Shown: positions 17,728-40,739 of the stretch, in pieces | Numbering within the stretch: position 1 is the first letter of the stretch | How the letters are laid out: each line of letters starts with the position of its first letter | Assembly: GCA_963070105.1 (NCBI GenBank) | Contig: OY718807.1 | Coordinates: 186,001-250,000 of the forward strand | DNA from: Litomosoides sigmodontis | Taxonomy: Eukaryota; Nematoda; Chromadorea; Rhabditida; Onchocercidae | Reading direction: 5' to 3' | DNA length: 64,000 bases | Position numbers and translations under genes: made by a program | The notes under the pieces: generated by a model | What the model was told of the DNA's origin: nothing | Databases searched by the model: none | What the model saw: the letters and a program-made list of their open reading frames with translations, nothing else

Positions 17728-20205
17728 ATGCTGCAAAAAGGTGACGCCCGAATCGGTTTGGATGCGCCAACCGTCACAGCGGAAGATGATGGCTTCCTAA
17801 CAAAAGTGATGGTCAGCCCGATGGATGTGAGGAAAGTTATTGCCCTGATTGGTGCGTTCTACTGGACCGTTATGACTGTTTTTGTTGTTCCCGGTATTAT
17901 CGCCGCGACGTTCCTTACCGTTATGGTACCTGCCCTTTTTATCAGGTTGGTCTGCTCCATCACAACTAACTGTGTGACACGACTGGGTCGATTAGAGAAA
18001 TGCAAACTGTAATAATTCCTAACCTTCTCATCTTCTAACAAAGCATTCCAGTGTCTCCTGGTTTAACTGGCTTGATCACAAGCTTTGCCGTATGGTAAAT
18101 GATCATTGGAGTTCGGCTGTACAAATTGCGGGTATTAATATTTTGGAGTACGGCGATGATATTTCAAAGGTTTCCTTTATCTTAAAAAAACAGATTTCTT
18201 GCTCACTCTGTGCTAGTTGGTATCGTTTCTGGCGCATGCTTCTTTCATCCCTATTACTTTCTCCGTGGGTCAACCTACACAGAGGTAATCGCTACTTCAG
18301 ATTCCGTCATCGAATACTAAGTTGGTAATTGTGCAGCAAAGCTTCAAATAAAATGATAAAATGCCTTAAATGACAGATTAAGTTTGAATTTAATAATTTA
18401 ACAAATTTGCAGCTGTCAGAAAAACGGGTTCTGTTTCTTGCTAATCATTTGGGTCTTGCCGATCATTTTGTGATAATGTTAGCATTACGAAACAAAGGGA
18501 CTGTTGTTGAAAAGGTGTCTATGTTCAGTTGAAGTGTTTTTGAGTGAAGTTCTTTTTCCATTATTAATAAATTTCTGGTCAAGAGAACTGCTTAAATATA
18601 TTGTTTCTCATTCGGAAATTCCATTAATTAGAAATAGGTTTTTAAAAATGTTGGCTTGCTATTGCTTACTTTAGTACCTTTGGGTGATATACAATGTATG
18701 GAAAATGACGCCACTGGGCATGATGTGGATTATCCACGGCAATTATTTCGTTGACGGTGGTGCAGCAAAAAGGAACCAAATGATAGAGGATTTTAAAACA
18801 CATTTGAAAAGGAATTATCGTAAATATGATCATCGGTGGATTATTATGTACCCGGAGGGTAATAACGCTACACTTTACTTTTCAATGGTTTATTTACCTA
18901 ACGGAAATTTTGTGATATTTGCCAACTTCCTAATCACTACTGAGTTGAGTCCGTTCAAAAACTAATGTTTGAAACAATGAAATGAAGAAGAGTTGAATTA
19001 AATTCAATTAGTAGTTGGGGTTTTCATTTGTTTGCTGTAACAGAACCGATGATGACGACATTGGTCATATCGTAGTTTTGTGCAATCGTGAAAGTTGTGC
19101 ATTTTTACAGGCGCAAGACTATATCGGATCAAGGAAAGCAATGCTCGATACGCGGCGCGCCAAGGTTACAAGATCTTTCGGCATTGTGCACTACCACGTA
19201 CTGGTGCCGCACATGCTGCTATCGAAATAACAACTGCTACTGACTATGGTGAATCACTTTGTTTTATGATATTATTTTCCTTTATTCTGTATAACTTATC
19301 CCTTTCCGAATATCGCACTTTTTCAGCAACAATTCAAGACACCGACAGTTCCCTGGAATACATTGTTGATTGTACCTTAGGATATGAGAACGGTGATGTA
19401 CCTAGCATCGGCAGCTGGTTACTCGGCGAATTTCGAAATGGAATTCCAAATGTTGCTATTCATTACAAAGTAAGCTTTGTTTACTATTTAATGATAATTT
19501 CATTTCCAGTTTTTCGAAAACTTCCTAAAGTTTTCTTTGAAATGTGGCACGGCGCTATTTGATAATTCATTAGTCGGGAATAATACTTTAACGGGCCTGG
19601 CCAGTCGTTCTTAGTTGAATATCCGGTTCTTTAATATGTTTCCGTAGACATTCCTTGTGGAATTTCATTTATAGAATCTGGTGACTGAGGAACATAATGT
19701 TCACGCATTCAACGAATTTTCATAATGTTTAAATCAACCAATTATCTTTGATTAATTAATCTCTTCCGATGCTTGAACTATGTCCAGCTGCAGATTTATC
19801 GAATAAAACCTGAGTGGAAAGACGAAAATATACTAAGACATTGGTTGTATGACATCTATGAAAAAAAGGTAAGTTAATTTTCTCTCATAAACAACAAAAT
19901 ACTGTAATTGAAAATTCTATCATATACTCCATTTCCTTCGTTTTCCTAAAGAACGTTTGCATTCTCGTCGTCTCTGAAACATCTGTTTTAAGGATCAGTT
20001 ATTGGAAAAGTACTATCAAAGCGGCATATTTCCGATGAATTCGCAGCACCATCCGACCGTTGTACGTACTTCAATGTCCACTTGTTTATTTGTTGAGGCA
20101 TTTTGGCTTTTGCTCCTTTACCTTCATTACTGGGTGTGGTTAAAGTCAGTCGCTGGCTTGATTTATCGATGTTTTCTTGCCATATTTGCTACTCTGAATT
20201 TTTAA
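17728..20205 (+). CDS. LPGAT1: LPGAT1-type lysophospholipid acyltransferase
   Basis: Eight exons: 17728-17945, 18052-18169, 18413-18514, 18675-18858, 19111-19248, 19327-19469, 19794-19868, 19993-20205. They give 1191 bp (396 aa), all in phase. The ATG at 17728 is the first in frame after a stop and lies 11 bases beyond a CTCAG acceptor, which would suit trans-splicing. An N-terminal membrane segment (about residues 38-72) is followed by the acyltransferase motifs. The HX4D box reads NHLGLADH (His about 124, Asp about 129), then HGNYFVDGG, and a PEG box near residue 206. CALPRTGA follows, then WLLGEFRNG as in LPGAT1. Two hydrophobic stretches close the protein. The family reacylates lysophosphatidylglycerol or related lysophospholipids from acyl-CoA in the ER membrane. 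The substrate is inferred from the subfamily. The close alternative is the related ALCAT1/LCLAT1 group, but the C-terminal half fits LPGAT1 better. Confidence 0.9.
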
Positions 20206-23200
20206 TAGTATTAGTACAGCAAATTGATTCAACTACCAATACATGAAACAAAGTACTGAATTCGTGTTGCAATACATTTGAGCTTAAGTAGCCTCAAAGG
20301 CGAACTTAGACAACTAGGGAAATTCTATAGCGGACATCACCATTACAAGGAATAATATATCTAGCATTGATTCAAATGAAATTTTCTTTTGGACAATAAT
20401 TTGCGGTTCGAATGCTTTTTAAATGTTTTTATCACTTCGTTTCTTCCTCAAAAAAGAGATATACATGATGAAATGATTGGATATTGTGATTGAGCGCCTT
20501 TCACTATTTACCGGTATTAAGGCTTTTTTAATTTTGCTATGTCTCTTCATTTTCCAGGGGTTGTTGAGAACATGATAGGTAAAAAAAATGGGAATTATTA
20601 ACCAACACTACTACTACTACTACTATCCATATTTGCTATTTTGTATGTTTGTATCCTTCCCTCTACTTCATCCGCTTTGATGATTTGATTACTACGAGTA
20701 GAAGTGAGTGAGATGAAGATAGATGCAGATAAATATTTGATGAATAGCGATGAGGCAATATTCAAATGCTTGAACTGGAGAAAAACTTCTAAACTGTTTC
20801 AGTGGACATCACAATATTCTTGAGCTCATCAGGGCGGTGTTCGCGAACTTTGACTTTTGCAATATGGGAAGTTTAATTTAAGAGTTTAATGCTTCTATAC
20901 GATAGTTTCAAAGCTAGATAGCTGTGTAGCTTTCCGTTAACCAACCTTGCAATACAACGAATATTTGTTTGTGAGCTAGAAACTGATGCAAAAATTTTCG
21001 GCCTGAATACCGATTTTCCGCTAGGTAATGTTTCGGTAAAGGAACTGGTGTACTTCAAAAGAGTGAAGAGTCATCCTTAATTACCACATGATGATTTAAG
21101 TTCCTGTAGAGGGTGAAAGATGGTATCTTCCATTAAAACATGATTAAAGTCACTTTTTTGGGGTATGTGTGCCACATCATACTGTCAAGATTACTGGAGT
21201 CGTTCCTTTGAGGAAGTTCATAATGCACCAAATCACCCGAATAATGTCGCATTTGATTGATCTCGACAGCATGTCTAAATAGAGTAATTTACCACCATTC
21301 AGTACATCCCCAAGTACCAAGATTGGTCAGCCTTCACTGCGAAGGTTTTTGGGAAAGAAGGACATAGTCAAGTCAGCGGGTCATCGTTAGTCATTGATGC
21401 CTAGCAGTCGGTTGGTAAACTAAAGTTTGGTGGATTAGAGTAATACTACGGAAAATCCATTCCCTGTAGTAAAGGAAAGTGATTCACTCAAAAAATGCGT
21501 CCTCTACTTCTACTTTACTGTTGAAGAGATCGTCCGTAATGTCCCATGCCTTTTTTTAGTTTGAAAACATGAAGTTGGAAATTTCTTAAAACTAGTCACG
21601 AAAACGTCCAAGATGAATCAGTCCTACTGCACACCCGAAACTTGGTATTTTCGTTTGGTTTCATGTACTGGACCAACTGCCGGGAAGCACTTAACTATCT
21701 TAAACTACCGGAACTAATTTGGAGATTGCTGACCGCTAGAACTCCGGATGCGTTATTGTACATATACTTCTACACAGTGGTGTGTCATGCATGCTCATAT
21801 CACCGATTGCGCGTCAGATTTTTTAATAATTAACTTCCAATTGAATTAAATGTCCAACAGGATCAAAGTGCACATGTATGCAAATAATAAAGGTACTCGA
21901 AACCTGCAAAAAAATATCTCAGTGACACCCCGCTTTTCAATCTATTTTTAAGAACAAATAATCTCTTCAGAAATCACAATGCTTCACTTCCTTCGCTTGG
22001 TATGTTGCCCTCCTGAACGAGGTTTTCAACTCATCAGATTACGTGAACGTGTGGCGTTCACAATGACAACGTTTAGTGCGAAAGGTTACACAGGGTTACG
22101 TAAAATTTTTACAATATGAAATAAAATCGCTGATACATGCAATTTGGAGATTCTGATGCAACATAGTGCAGGAGAGAATTGGAAGAATGTTAAAGTTTTA
22201 AAATGGGTTCTTGGAGTTGATGATTATTTTGTGCTCGGAATGGTCAATGCTTCCTTTGAAGAATTGTGCGATATACAATAGCAATCATACTTAATCAAAG
22301 CAGTCAGATGAGAGAAGAATGGAATCCTAATGGAATCATCTGGATAATCCCCTCCTTCCGTACTGCTTTGGAATAGATTTTGAAAGTAATTTCAACATTT
22401 ACGAGGCTACCCGGAAAACACAGCGTATTTCCCAAGTGCCAATGTGAGCCCAAATCCCAAAAGATGATAAGCAAGCACCAGGAGATCAAGAAAAAGAACC
22501 TCTCATATTATAACCGAATAAATTTAAAATTTTGGAAGACAAACAAACGAGAGTGAAAAAGTGGAATAGGGAAAAACACCGACAAATGAAAACGTGTAAT
22601 GTAAAAGTGAGCATTGAAGTGTAAATATATGTATTAATAGCAATTGGCAGAAATGTACAACAACTCATGTGTCGAAAAAATGACCCAAGGAACAACAAAT
22701 AGAATTAAATTGCAATGTGGCATTTCCGAGATCTTATGATTTTTCTGCTGATGCTTTATTTTGCTTTCTAGCAGAAAAATTACAGGGATTATTACAGCTC
22801 TCCGATCATTTATTCATCCTTCCCAACTAATTTAAGTTTCAAGACAAGAAAGTATGCACCGCTCAGGTCCAATGCACATTTCATGATTGTCAAGCATTAC
22901 AGCATATCTCCGAGGCGAAGAGGGAGAGGGATCATACACGAAAATATTTGGAATAGCTGTTATCTTGCAAGAGACTGCGAAAGAGCTGCCAAGAACGTGT
23001 TCATTAATGAAGAATGAAGGTCAGAGGTTCGAAGGCAATCAGATACTGCCCTAGTTCTGATCGCAAACGACACCAACTAGCGTTCCGTTGGTGGTAAATA
23101 CACCTTGAGTTTCCGGGCAGCTTCCCGGAAACAAAAGTTTTTCGGTTCCGGGGAAGTATGGTCGCAAAGCTGGAACTTAAAGGAATTGACGGAAGGATAC

Positions 23201-23927
23201 CAGATATGTTAGAAATGTCCATATTGCTAGCATTCGGTGGCGTTAAATGTCGGTGGGTTTGAAGGCAATTGAATGCCTGATGAAGGACAATCTACAAATG
23301 TATTGCAAACAAATGATTAACAATTTGCAATTCGTGAAAATAAGTTGAAAAGAAAAAAGACAACAAATTTACTTGCTGCAATGGATTTCATATGCAACAA
23401 GGGCAGCTTTATTTGGGAACTTACTTTATTCCTGCTCTGCAACTGAATACAGTTACTATAAATTCTTCATTTCATCATTCCAGGACTATCTATAATGAAA
23501 GATCGAAAAATAAACCAGTAAAACCCGTCTAAATTACAATTAAGCAATCAAAGAGCTCCGCAATGAAAATTGCTGTTTGATTTTGCTGTGAGTAGGATGC
23601 AAAATGGATGTCACTCAGTGCAAATAATTTAAAACACACATTGATTATTAAGTATTGTATATGACAATATCAGGATACTGTACTAATGTCAGAATTCTTC
23701 ATTGATCTTACAAATGATTTACACATAGTGAGAGTTCATAAATATTTGAATTTTAAAACAAACAGTTCCATTTCTTAATGTTAAATGTTGGAATGATTAG
23801 GAAAATATTAGCTGAACTAATTGTGGCAGCTAATGTGCTGGTGTAAACTGGGCATCACATCCTTAACTCGATGAAATCAGCAGTTTCCTCCGTTCCTATT
23901 CGTTTTAGAAAAACCTATATATATCAA
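20206..23927. other. Convergent intergenic region between LPGAT1-like gene and sma-9
   Basis: About 3.7 kb between two genes that converge, so it should hold both 3' UTRs. A short (CTA)n run lies near 20608-20626. Open frames at 20873-21058, 22304-22698 and 23004-23222 have no recognisable motifs or splice support. I see no RNA gene or transposon. Confidence 0.5.
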
Positions 23928-23973
23928 AACAGACGCAAATGGTGATATATGTATAAACATGCATACATATACA

Positions 23974-23991
<18 letters not shown>
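23928..23991 (-). other. 64-nt hairpin across the sma-9 stop codon
   Basis: An outer 9-bp perfect stem (AACAGACGC with GCGTCTGTT, which extends by further T/A pairs) encloses a second stem of about 14 bp (GGTGAT...ATGTAT with ATACATATATCACC) carrying a 2-nt bulge, around a loop of about 8 nt. Read as sma-9 mRNA, the 5' arm is the last codons plus the TGA at 23976-23974, and the 3' arm is 3' UTR. It could be a structured 3'-UTR element or an miRNA-like hairpin. The function is unknown. Confidence 0.7.
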
Positions 23992-35319
<11,328 letters not shown>

Positions 35320-35363
35320 TTCTAAAAACAAATATTGCACTTTATTGGTGAAATATTTTTTTT

Positions 35364-35368
<5 letters not shown>

Positions 35369-35435
<67 letters not shown>
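35369..35435. repeat. (TA)n microsatellite just upstream of sma-9
   Basis: About 67 bp of pure TA, starting only 50 bp upstream of the sma-9 ATG as the gene reads, so it would lie in the outron or proximal promoter. Confidence 0.95.
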
Positions 35436-35437
<2 letters not shown>

Positions 35438-36135
35438 TGATCAACTGACAATAATTGGCAAAGGAATTAATAACAAAGCAACAACGATAAATAAGAACAT
35501 CGACGGTAACTATAACACATGAAAACCAATAATAATTTTGACGTAAAAATAAAACGAAATTTCACCTAAAACGTTTACGCCACAAAAAAAGCAAAATAAA
35601 ATATGAACATCTCGAAATCAAATCGGTCATTCAGTTAAAGGTCCATTACAAACATTCAAAAGTTACCTCACACCTGTTCTTCTGTATCTGCTTACAGTTT
35701 GTTATGAATTGTGTAAGATTGGCATTTTTGTATATCTGAAAAAGACTGTGAATGTCTTATTCCTTAAATTTGGAGCCTACCTTAGGTGATCATTTTCATC
35801 ATTCGCCCTTTTTAACATTATCAGTCATTACCAACAATTACCAATATTTCCTTGCTCAAATTGGCTTTTTTACTCGAAAATGTTGTATAATCTTTTCCAA
35901 TATAAATTTCATAGGAGAAGCGAATAGACAACGGACTGAATTAAAGAAGATATAAAAATGGACAAAATTAACGCGATCCATGTACGCGCACATTTCTTTT
36001 CAGAAAAGCCATAAATGATTAGGGGGAGATGAGAAATGTCCACCATTGATGTACAGAAAAAGGAAAAAATTCAAAATCTGAGACTCTCTTCAAGTGCCGT
36101 GTTTGGCCAATTTAAAAAAAAGAGATCGAAAAGAA

Positions 36136-36192
36136 TTAAATTTATTTGTGCTCTCTGTCATTTCTGACAGCAGAGAGCACGAATAAATTTAA
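36136..36192. other. 57-nt hairpin (near-perfect inverted repeat)
   Basis: The left arm, about 25 nt from 36136, and the right arm ending at 36192 are complementary through TTAAATTTATT(T/C)GTGCTCTCT and GTCA/TGAC. There is one wobble-type mismatch, a 3-nt bulge and a 4-nt TTTC loop. The length and pairing suit an miRNA precursor, a very small MITE or a structured RNA. Nothing in the flanks decides between them. Confidence 0.6.
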
Positions 36193-38687
36193 CTCCTCAT
36201 AAGGATAAGGAGATGATAAAAATACCTCAAAATCACACCATTTTTCCTTCCTTATAAGAGAATGTGATTTCGTATAAAGTTAAGCTTAGGAAATTTTACG
36301 TCATTTCTTGACGACACTCAGACCAATGTAATTCTCATCCATCATTTCTCGCTACTGTCTTCTTTGAGATCCGTGAATATTTATCAAGACTATAATGATA
36401 CATCATCATCATCACTACCACTGCGAGCTATATTCCTTCCCCTTCTCTACCATCACTTGAAAGATCACAATCAGAATTACACAGAAAAGAAGCCGAAACT
36501 TACGTGAAATTAATTAATTATCTGACGCAAAATCTCTTTCTTCCTGTTTTGATAGCAGCAAAACAGTTAATCCTGAAACCGAATTCCTTCAAGATGCTGA
36601 CGAAAAAAATATCGCACGCAAATCATTAACGCTAACCAGAAAAGATGCACCAAATGATTACTATTCCTACCACCAATGCTGCGTTTTAGGAAGAAGATTT
36701 TGGAATAGTCAGATGAAAGCAACAGATGTCAACATAGCTGTGGACAGCCGATTTGGTTGATTAAAGGGTTTTTTGGTAGCCTTTTTGCTTTACCCAAACA
36801 ATGCCTCCATTCATGAGAAATTTCAGTGTTTCTTCGTTCACTGCTGTTTTTTCTTCCAATTTGTAATTTAAAAAACCTCATAATTTTTAGCACCAAATTT
36901 TTGAATTAGAAATTCCATGGGGACGAATGGCTCGCTTTTTGCGGTTGGAAATACCTTTTTTTAATGAGCAAATGTATATCTGCAAAATGCTGAGTTGCAT
37001 GGTAAAGCTCATGAAATAATGTAGTTTGATGTACTACCACCATCGCAATCAACATTACCAGCGTTATCGCTAGATACCTGAACCTGAAGGAATGGAATGC
37101 AGAGGAGAAAAGGGAAATCTAAGGTTACAAAAGCGCATAAGACTACTACTGCTACTGCACTTCCCTCCCCGCAAGTTCTTGCTTCAAAAAGCCCTCAGTT
37201 GGAAAACGAGAAAATTATATGAATGAGTGAACAGCTCGCTTTTATAACGATAAGAAATCAGTGGGTCAGTTAGAAGTTCATGTGAAAGGGTAGTACGAAA
37301 GGAGAGAAACGATAAATAATTATACGCTTTTGAAAAATAAACATGTCAACAACCCCCTTCTCAATAATTTCTCGGATAACGCTACCAGCGAAATCAGTCA
37401 CGCATCGCAGAACGACGCCGCCCGCACGCAGCAGTTACTGCCTCTATGGCGCTGGTATCCTAACAGAGGGAGAAGACATGCGAACAGTTTAGAAAAACGT
37501 TCCACATCTATCCTCTCTTACTGGTGTACCCCTCATTTCCAACTACAATCCATGTTTGCTGAGTAATGCAAGTAATTTAATGCAAGTAATTACTTGATGT
37601 AAAATGCGAGATGCAAAGCTCGTCAAGTAAAAGTAATTTCAAAATCAAAAAGAGGCTTAAGAGAGCAAAGAGAAGAAGAGGAGAGAGAGGGAGAGAAAAG
37701 TACTTTCTCATTTCAATCTTGCATGAAGAAATATTACATTTTCCAGTACTGTAGTGGAATCTTTCATCTTCCTCATCCTGCTTTTCTTTGGAGCGAATTA
37801 GCGGCAAAAGGAGAAGCATATGCTAAGGAAGTGTATGAGATATGGAGTGTATGAGAGGAGAACCTTTCAAGGCGTCGATTCTCTGAACACTGAGAAATGA
37901 TGATCATCGCCCAAATCCTTTCAATGAAGGAACGGGAGAGAGAAAGGAAGTTTAAGAATTTCATCCACACAACGTTTGAGAACGAAATCGGAAGGATGTC
38001 CACCGTCTAACAGTGAAATGCTCCTAACTTAACATTGCGCTACTTCATAGCTGTACCATAATGTTCTTTAATATTTTCACGCTGAACTGGCATAGCTCCC
38101 GTTTTGCACTTCCAGCATTGACTATTTCCCATATTATTTGCACAGCACTTCCTACGTCAGGCTATCGCTTTTTTGAAAAGTAACTGGAGCGGGGAGAGCT
38201 TTGATGAAGAGGAGGAGGAGAAATAACAACGAAACATTTCCATTCCTTTTCCACTGCATTATCCTCCTCGCGATGAATGACATTTCACTGTTAATTTGGA
38301 AATGAGCAGATGAATGGAATAACTCTATTCTCCGTGTCGCACCATTCACAGCTGTTGAAAAAGGCGAACAGTAACACAGATCTCTTGTAATATTTTCATA
38401 CAAGCAAGTACACGTACAATAATTATTAATGTTATAACAATCAGTTATTGTATGTGCCGAATTTCAGTAATTAATTCACTTCCTCGGTCTACCAATCAGT
38501 CATACCATACAAGTAATTGATGTAAGGAAGGAGAAGCAGAGGGAAAAACGGAACGTAGAGAAGCTACTTCTGAAGAAGCACAGATGAAGTAAGTAATTCC
38601 ACCGACAAGATGGAAAGTGGCTTGTAATTTCCATAGATTACATTACTATCGGAAAAGGAGAAGAGAGAAGTCGTCCAGTAACAGAGC

Positions 38688-38749
38688 ACTCCCTTCCTCT
38701 CATCTCAACACTTCCTGTACTCCCTTCCTCTCATCTCAACACTTCCTGT
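38688..38749. repeat. Tandem duplication of a 31-bp unit
   Basis: Two adjacent copies of a pyrimidine-rich 31-bp unit that begins ACTCCCTTCCTCTC and ends CACTTCCTGT. They are identical over the unit. Confidence 0.85.
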
Positions 38750-39676
38750 GTTCCCTCGCAATTTTAGGAACGTCCTTTTTTCTCAACAGGTGAAATTCCC
38801 TGCTGAACAGTAATAATAACCACCTGAAGTAATGTGCGTGCCAACCCAATGGCAGGATGATGACCGGCCGGGCACAGAAGGCTGCTAAAGCAACTGGTTC
38901 GAACATGATGGACATAGCCAGAGTCATCATGCATTAATTGACTTCTTCAGGGACGACTTTTACACACCAGTTGGCCTTCAGTCAAGTTTCAGTTCGATTT
39001 TCAAGTGAACGAATATCAACGAAGTCATTTTTTCCATCAGAGTTCCAGTGAAATTCGTCCTCTGCAGCAGCCAGTAGCGGAGTTCCGTAAAAGGATGTGA
39101 TAGCACACCATAAACCATACCCGTACCCAATAGCATCCCAAAAATGACCAATACTGCTATGCTAAGGCAGTGCTAGCTGGTGCGGCAGGTGATGATGAGA
39201 GAGAAGAGAGAGAGCAGTCTTGTGCGCGATATTTACGTCAAGTCTGTTGCCTACGTGCTGAGTGAAGCGAGTGTGATGTATTTCTTCGTGTGGAGAGCCT
39301 CATCCGTGAAGCATCCCATCACTCTGTCCGCTGTTCCTGTTCCATCGCTCCCGCTACACTTTGGTCAATGCATGCGAAGAGTTAGTTGCGACTATTTCCG
39401 AGGAAAAAAGACACTGGAGGTGTCAGCAGGATGACGTGAACAGCTTGCTGGATGAATGTGTGCGTGGGCGGTGGGTGCCAGCAGGAGTAGTGATAGGATG
39501 ATAGCTTCTGCTTTGTTGTGCAAGTGGCGAAATAACTCGGGCGCTTCCCCCTTTCTTCGCTTCTTCCGCAGGCGGCACCAACCTCGCTTCCTTTTAAGGC
39601 AGCCAAATAGCCGAACATACATGTTTCTTGCGGGAAGCACGCTGTTGTGCACACGGTGATGTCAATATTGACCCTT

Positions 39677-39693
39677 CCCCCCCCCCCCCCCCC
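39677..39693. repeat. Poly-C tract
   Basis: A run of about 17 C residues, unusual in this AT-rich genome and a likely spot for sequencing length error. Confidence 0.9.
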
Positions 39694-40468
39694 TCCAGCA
39701 TAATCATCGTTAACGATGGAAACGTCATATCGCCACAGCAGGGAGACCGAAACAATCCTCAGACTTGAAGCTACTAAGCCTTATCACTCTCCTCTTACAC
39801 ATCACTGCAAACCAGGTACAAACCAATCAACATTGAACAAAGCAACTATACGAAACCGACATACCACTAGCGAAAGTCATGCAGACTGCATGAAATATGA
39901 ATCCATCCAACTGTCCCACGTTCTTTTCGTACGCCACGTGAAGATACACGTAGCCAAGGTGGCAAGAGCAATACAAGCGGGCTATCCCCTGGTCGTTCAT
40001 TTGCTCGTTGAGAAGTCTCACTCAATTGTGTGCATTTACTTCGCCGGGAAGTTTGATTTGAGGATGGAGATAGGAAAGCAGACTGCGAGAGAAGCTGGAA
40101 ATAGCTCCACGCCATGCTGTGAGACAGGACACAGAGACGCTGATGGGGGGAGTCGGAGAGTCGAGTGAGCGAGAGTATGGGAACAGAAGGTGTGGCAATG
40201 CGTTTCCTATTTGAACGGAGCCATCAATCGTGGGAGCTCCTCCACTCTGTGTCTGCTTGCTATCCAGTGTCACAGCCAGATGACGCCAGAAGGGCAGAGT
40301 GCCTCTTCAGTAGGCAAGCTAGAGCACCACACAGACAAAGACGCATTCACTTCAGTGCTCGCCATATATGCATGGCATGCACGAATAGGACCCATAAGCG
40401 AAGAGACACACAGCGAACTATGAGAACAGAGAACGAGAGGGTTGGGAACATTAGCTTTGTATCGATGA

Positions 40469-40476
40469 TGACGTCA
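40469..40476. promoter_or_regulatory. CRE-like TGACGTCA palindrome
   Basis: Exact 8-bp consensus for CREB/ATF factors in the sma-9 upstream desert. An 8-mer can occur by chance and no promoter is visible next to it. Confidence 0.25.
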
Positions 40477-40696
40477 TGTGCTGTCGGTGTTCCCACGGAG
40501 AGGAAGGCAAACACTCTTTCTCATCTCTCTCACGCCTTGCTTTCTGGCGGCTCTCTCCCTTCGTTTCTTGCTGTCATAAGCAACCCACCAAGGAAAAAAG
40601 CAGGAAGAGAGCATAGAGTCACGAGACACGTCATTCATACGTCCCCTGCGCTCTTCGTCCGTCTGAAGATTGGAATGAAACGTAGCATAGCAGAAG

Positions 40697-40739
40697 GTGG
40701 GGGTGGGGATGGGAGTGGAGGTAGGGTGGGGGAGGGGGT
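40697..40739 (+). other. G-rich tract with quadruplex potential
   Basis: At least five runs of three or more G within 43 bp, separated by short loops, on the plus strand. It meets the usual pattern for a possible G-quadruplex. Confidence 0.6.
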
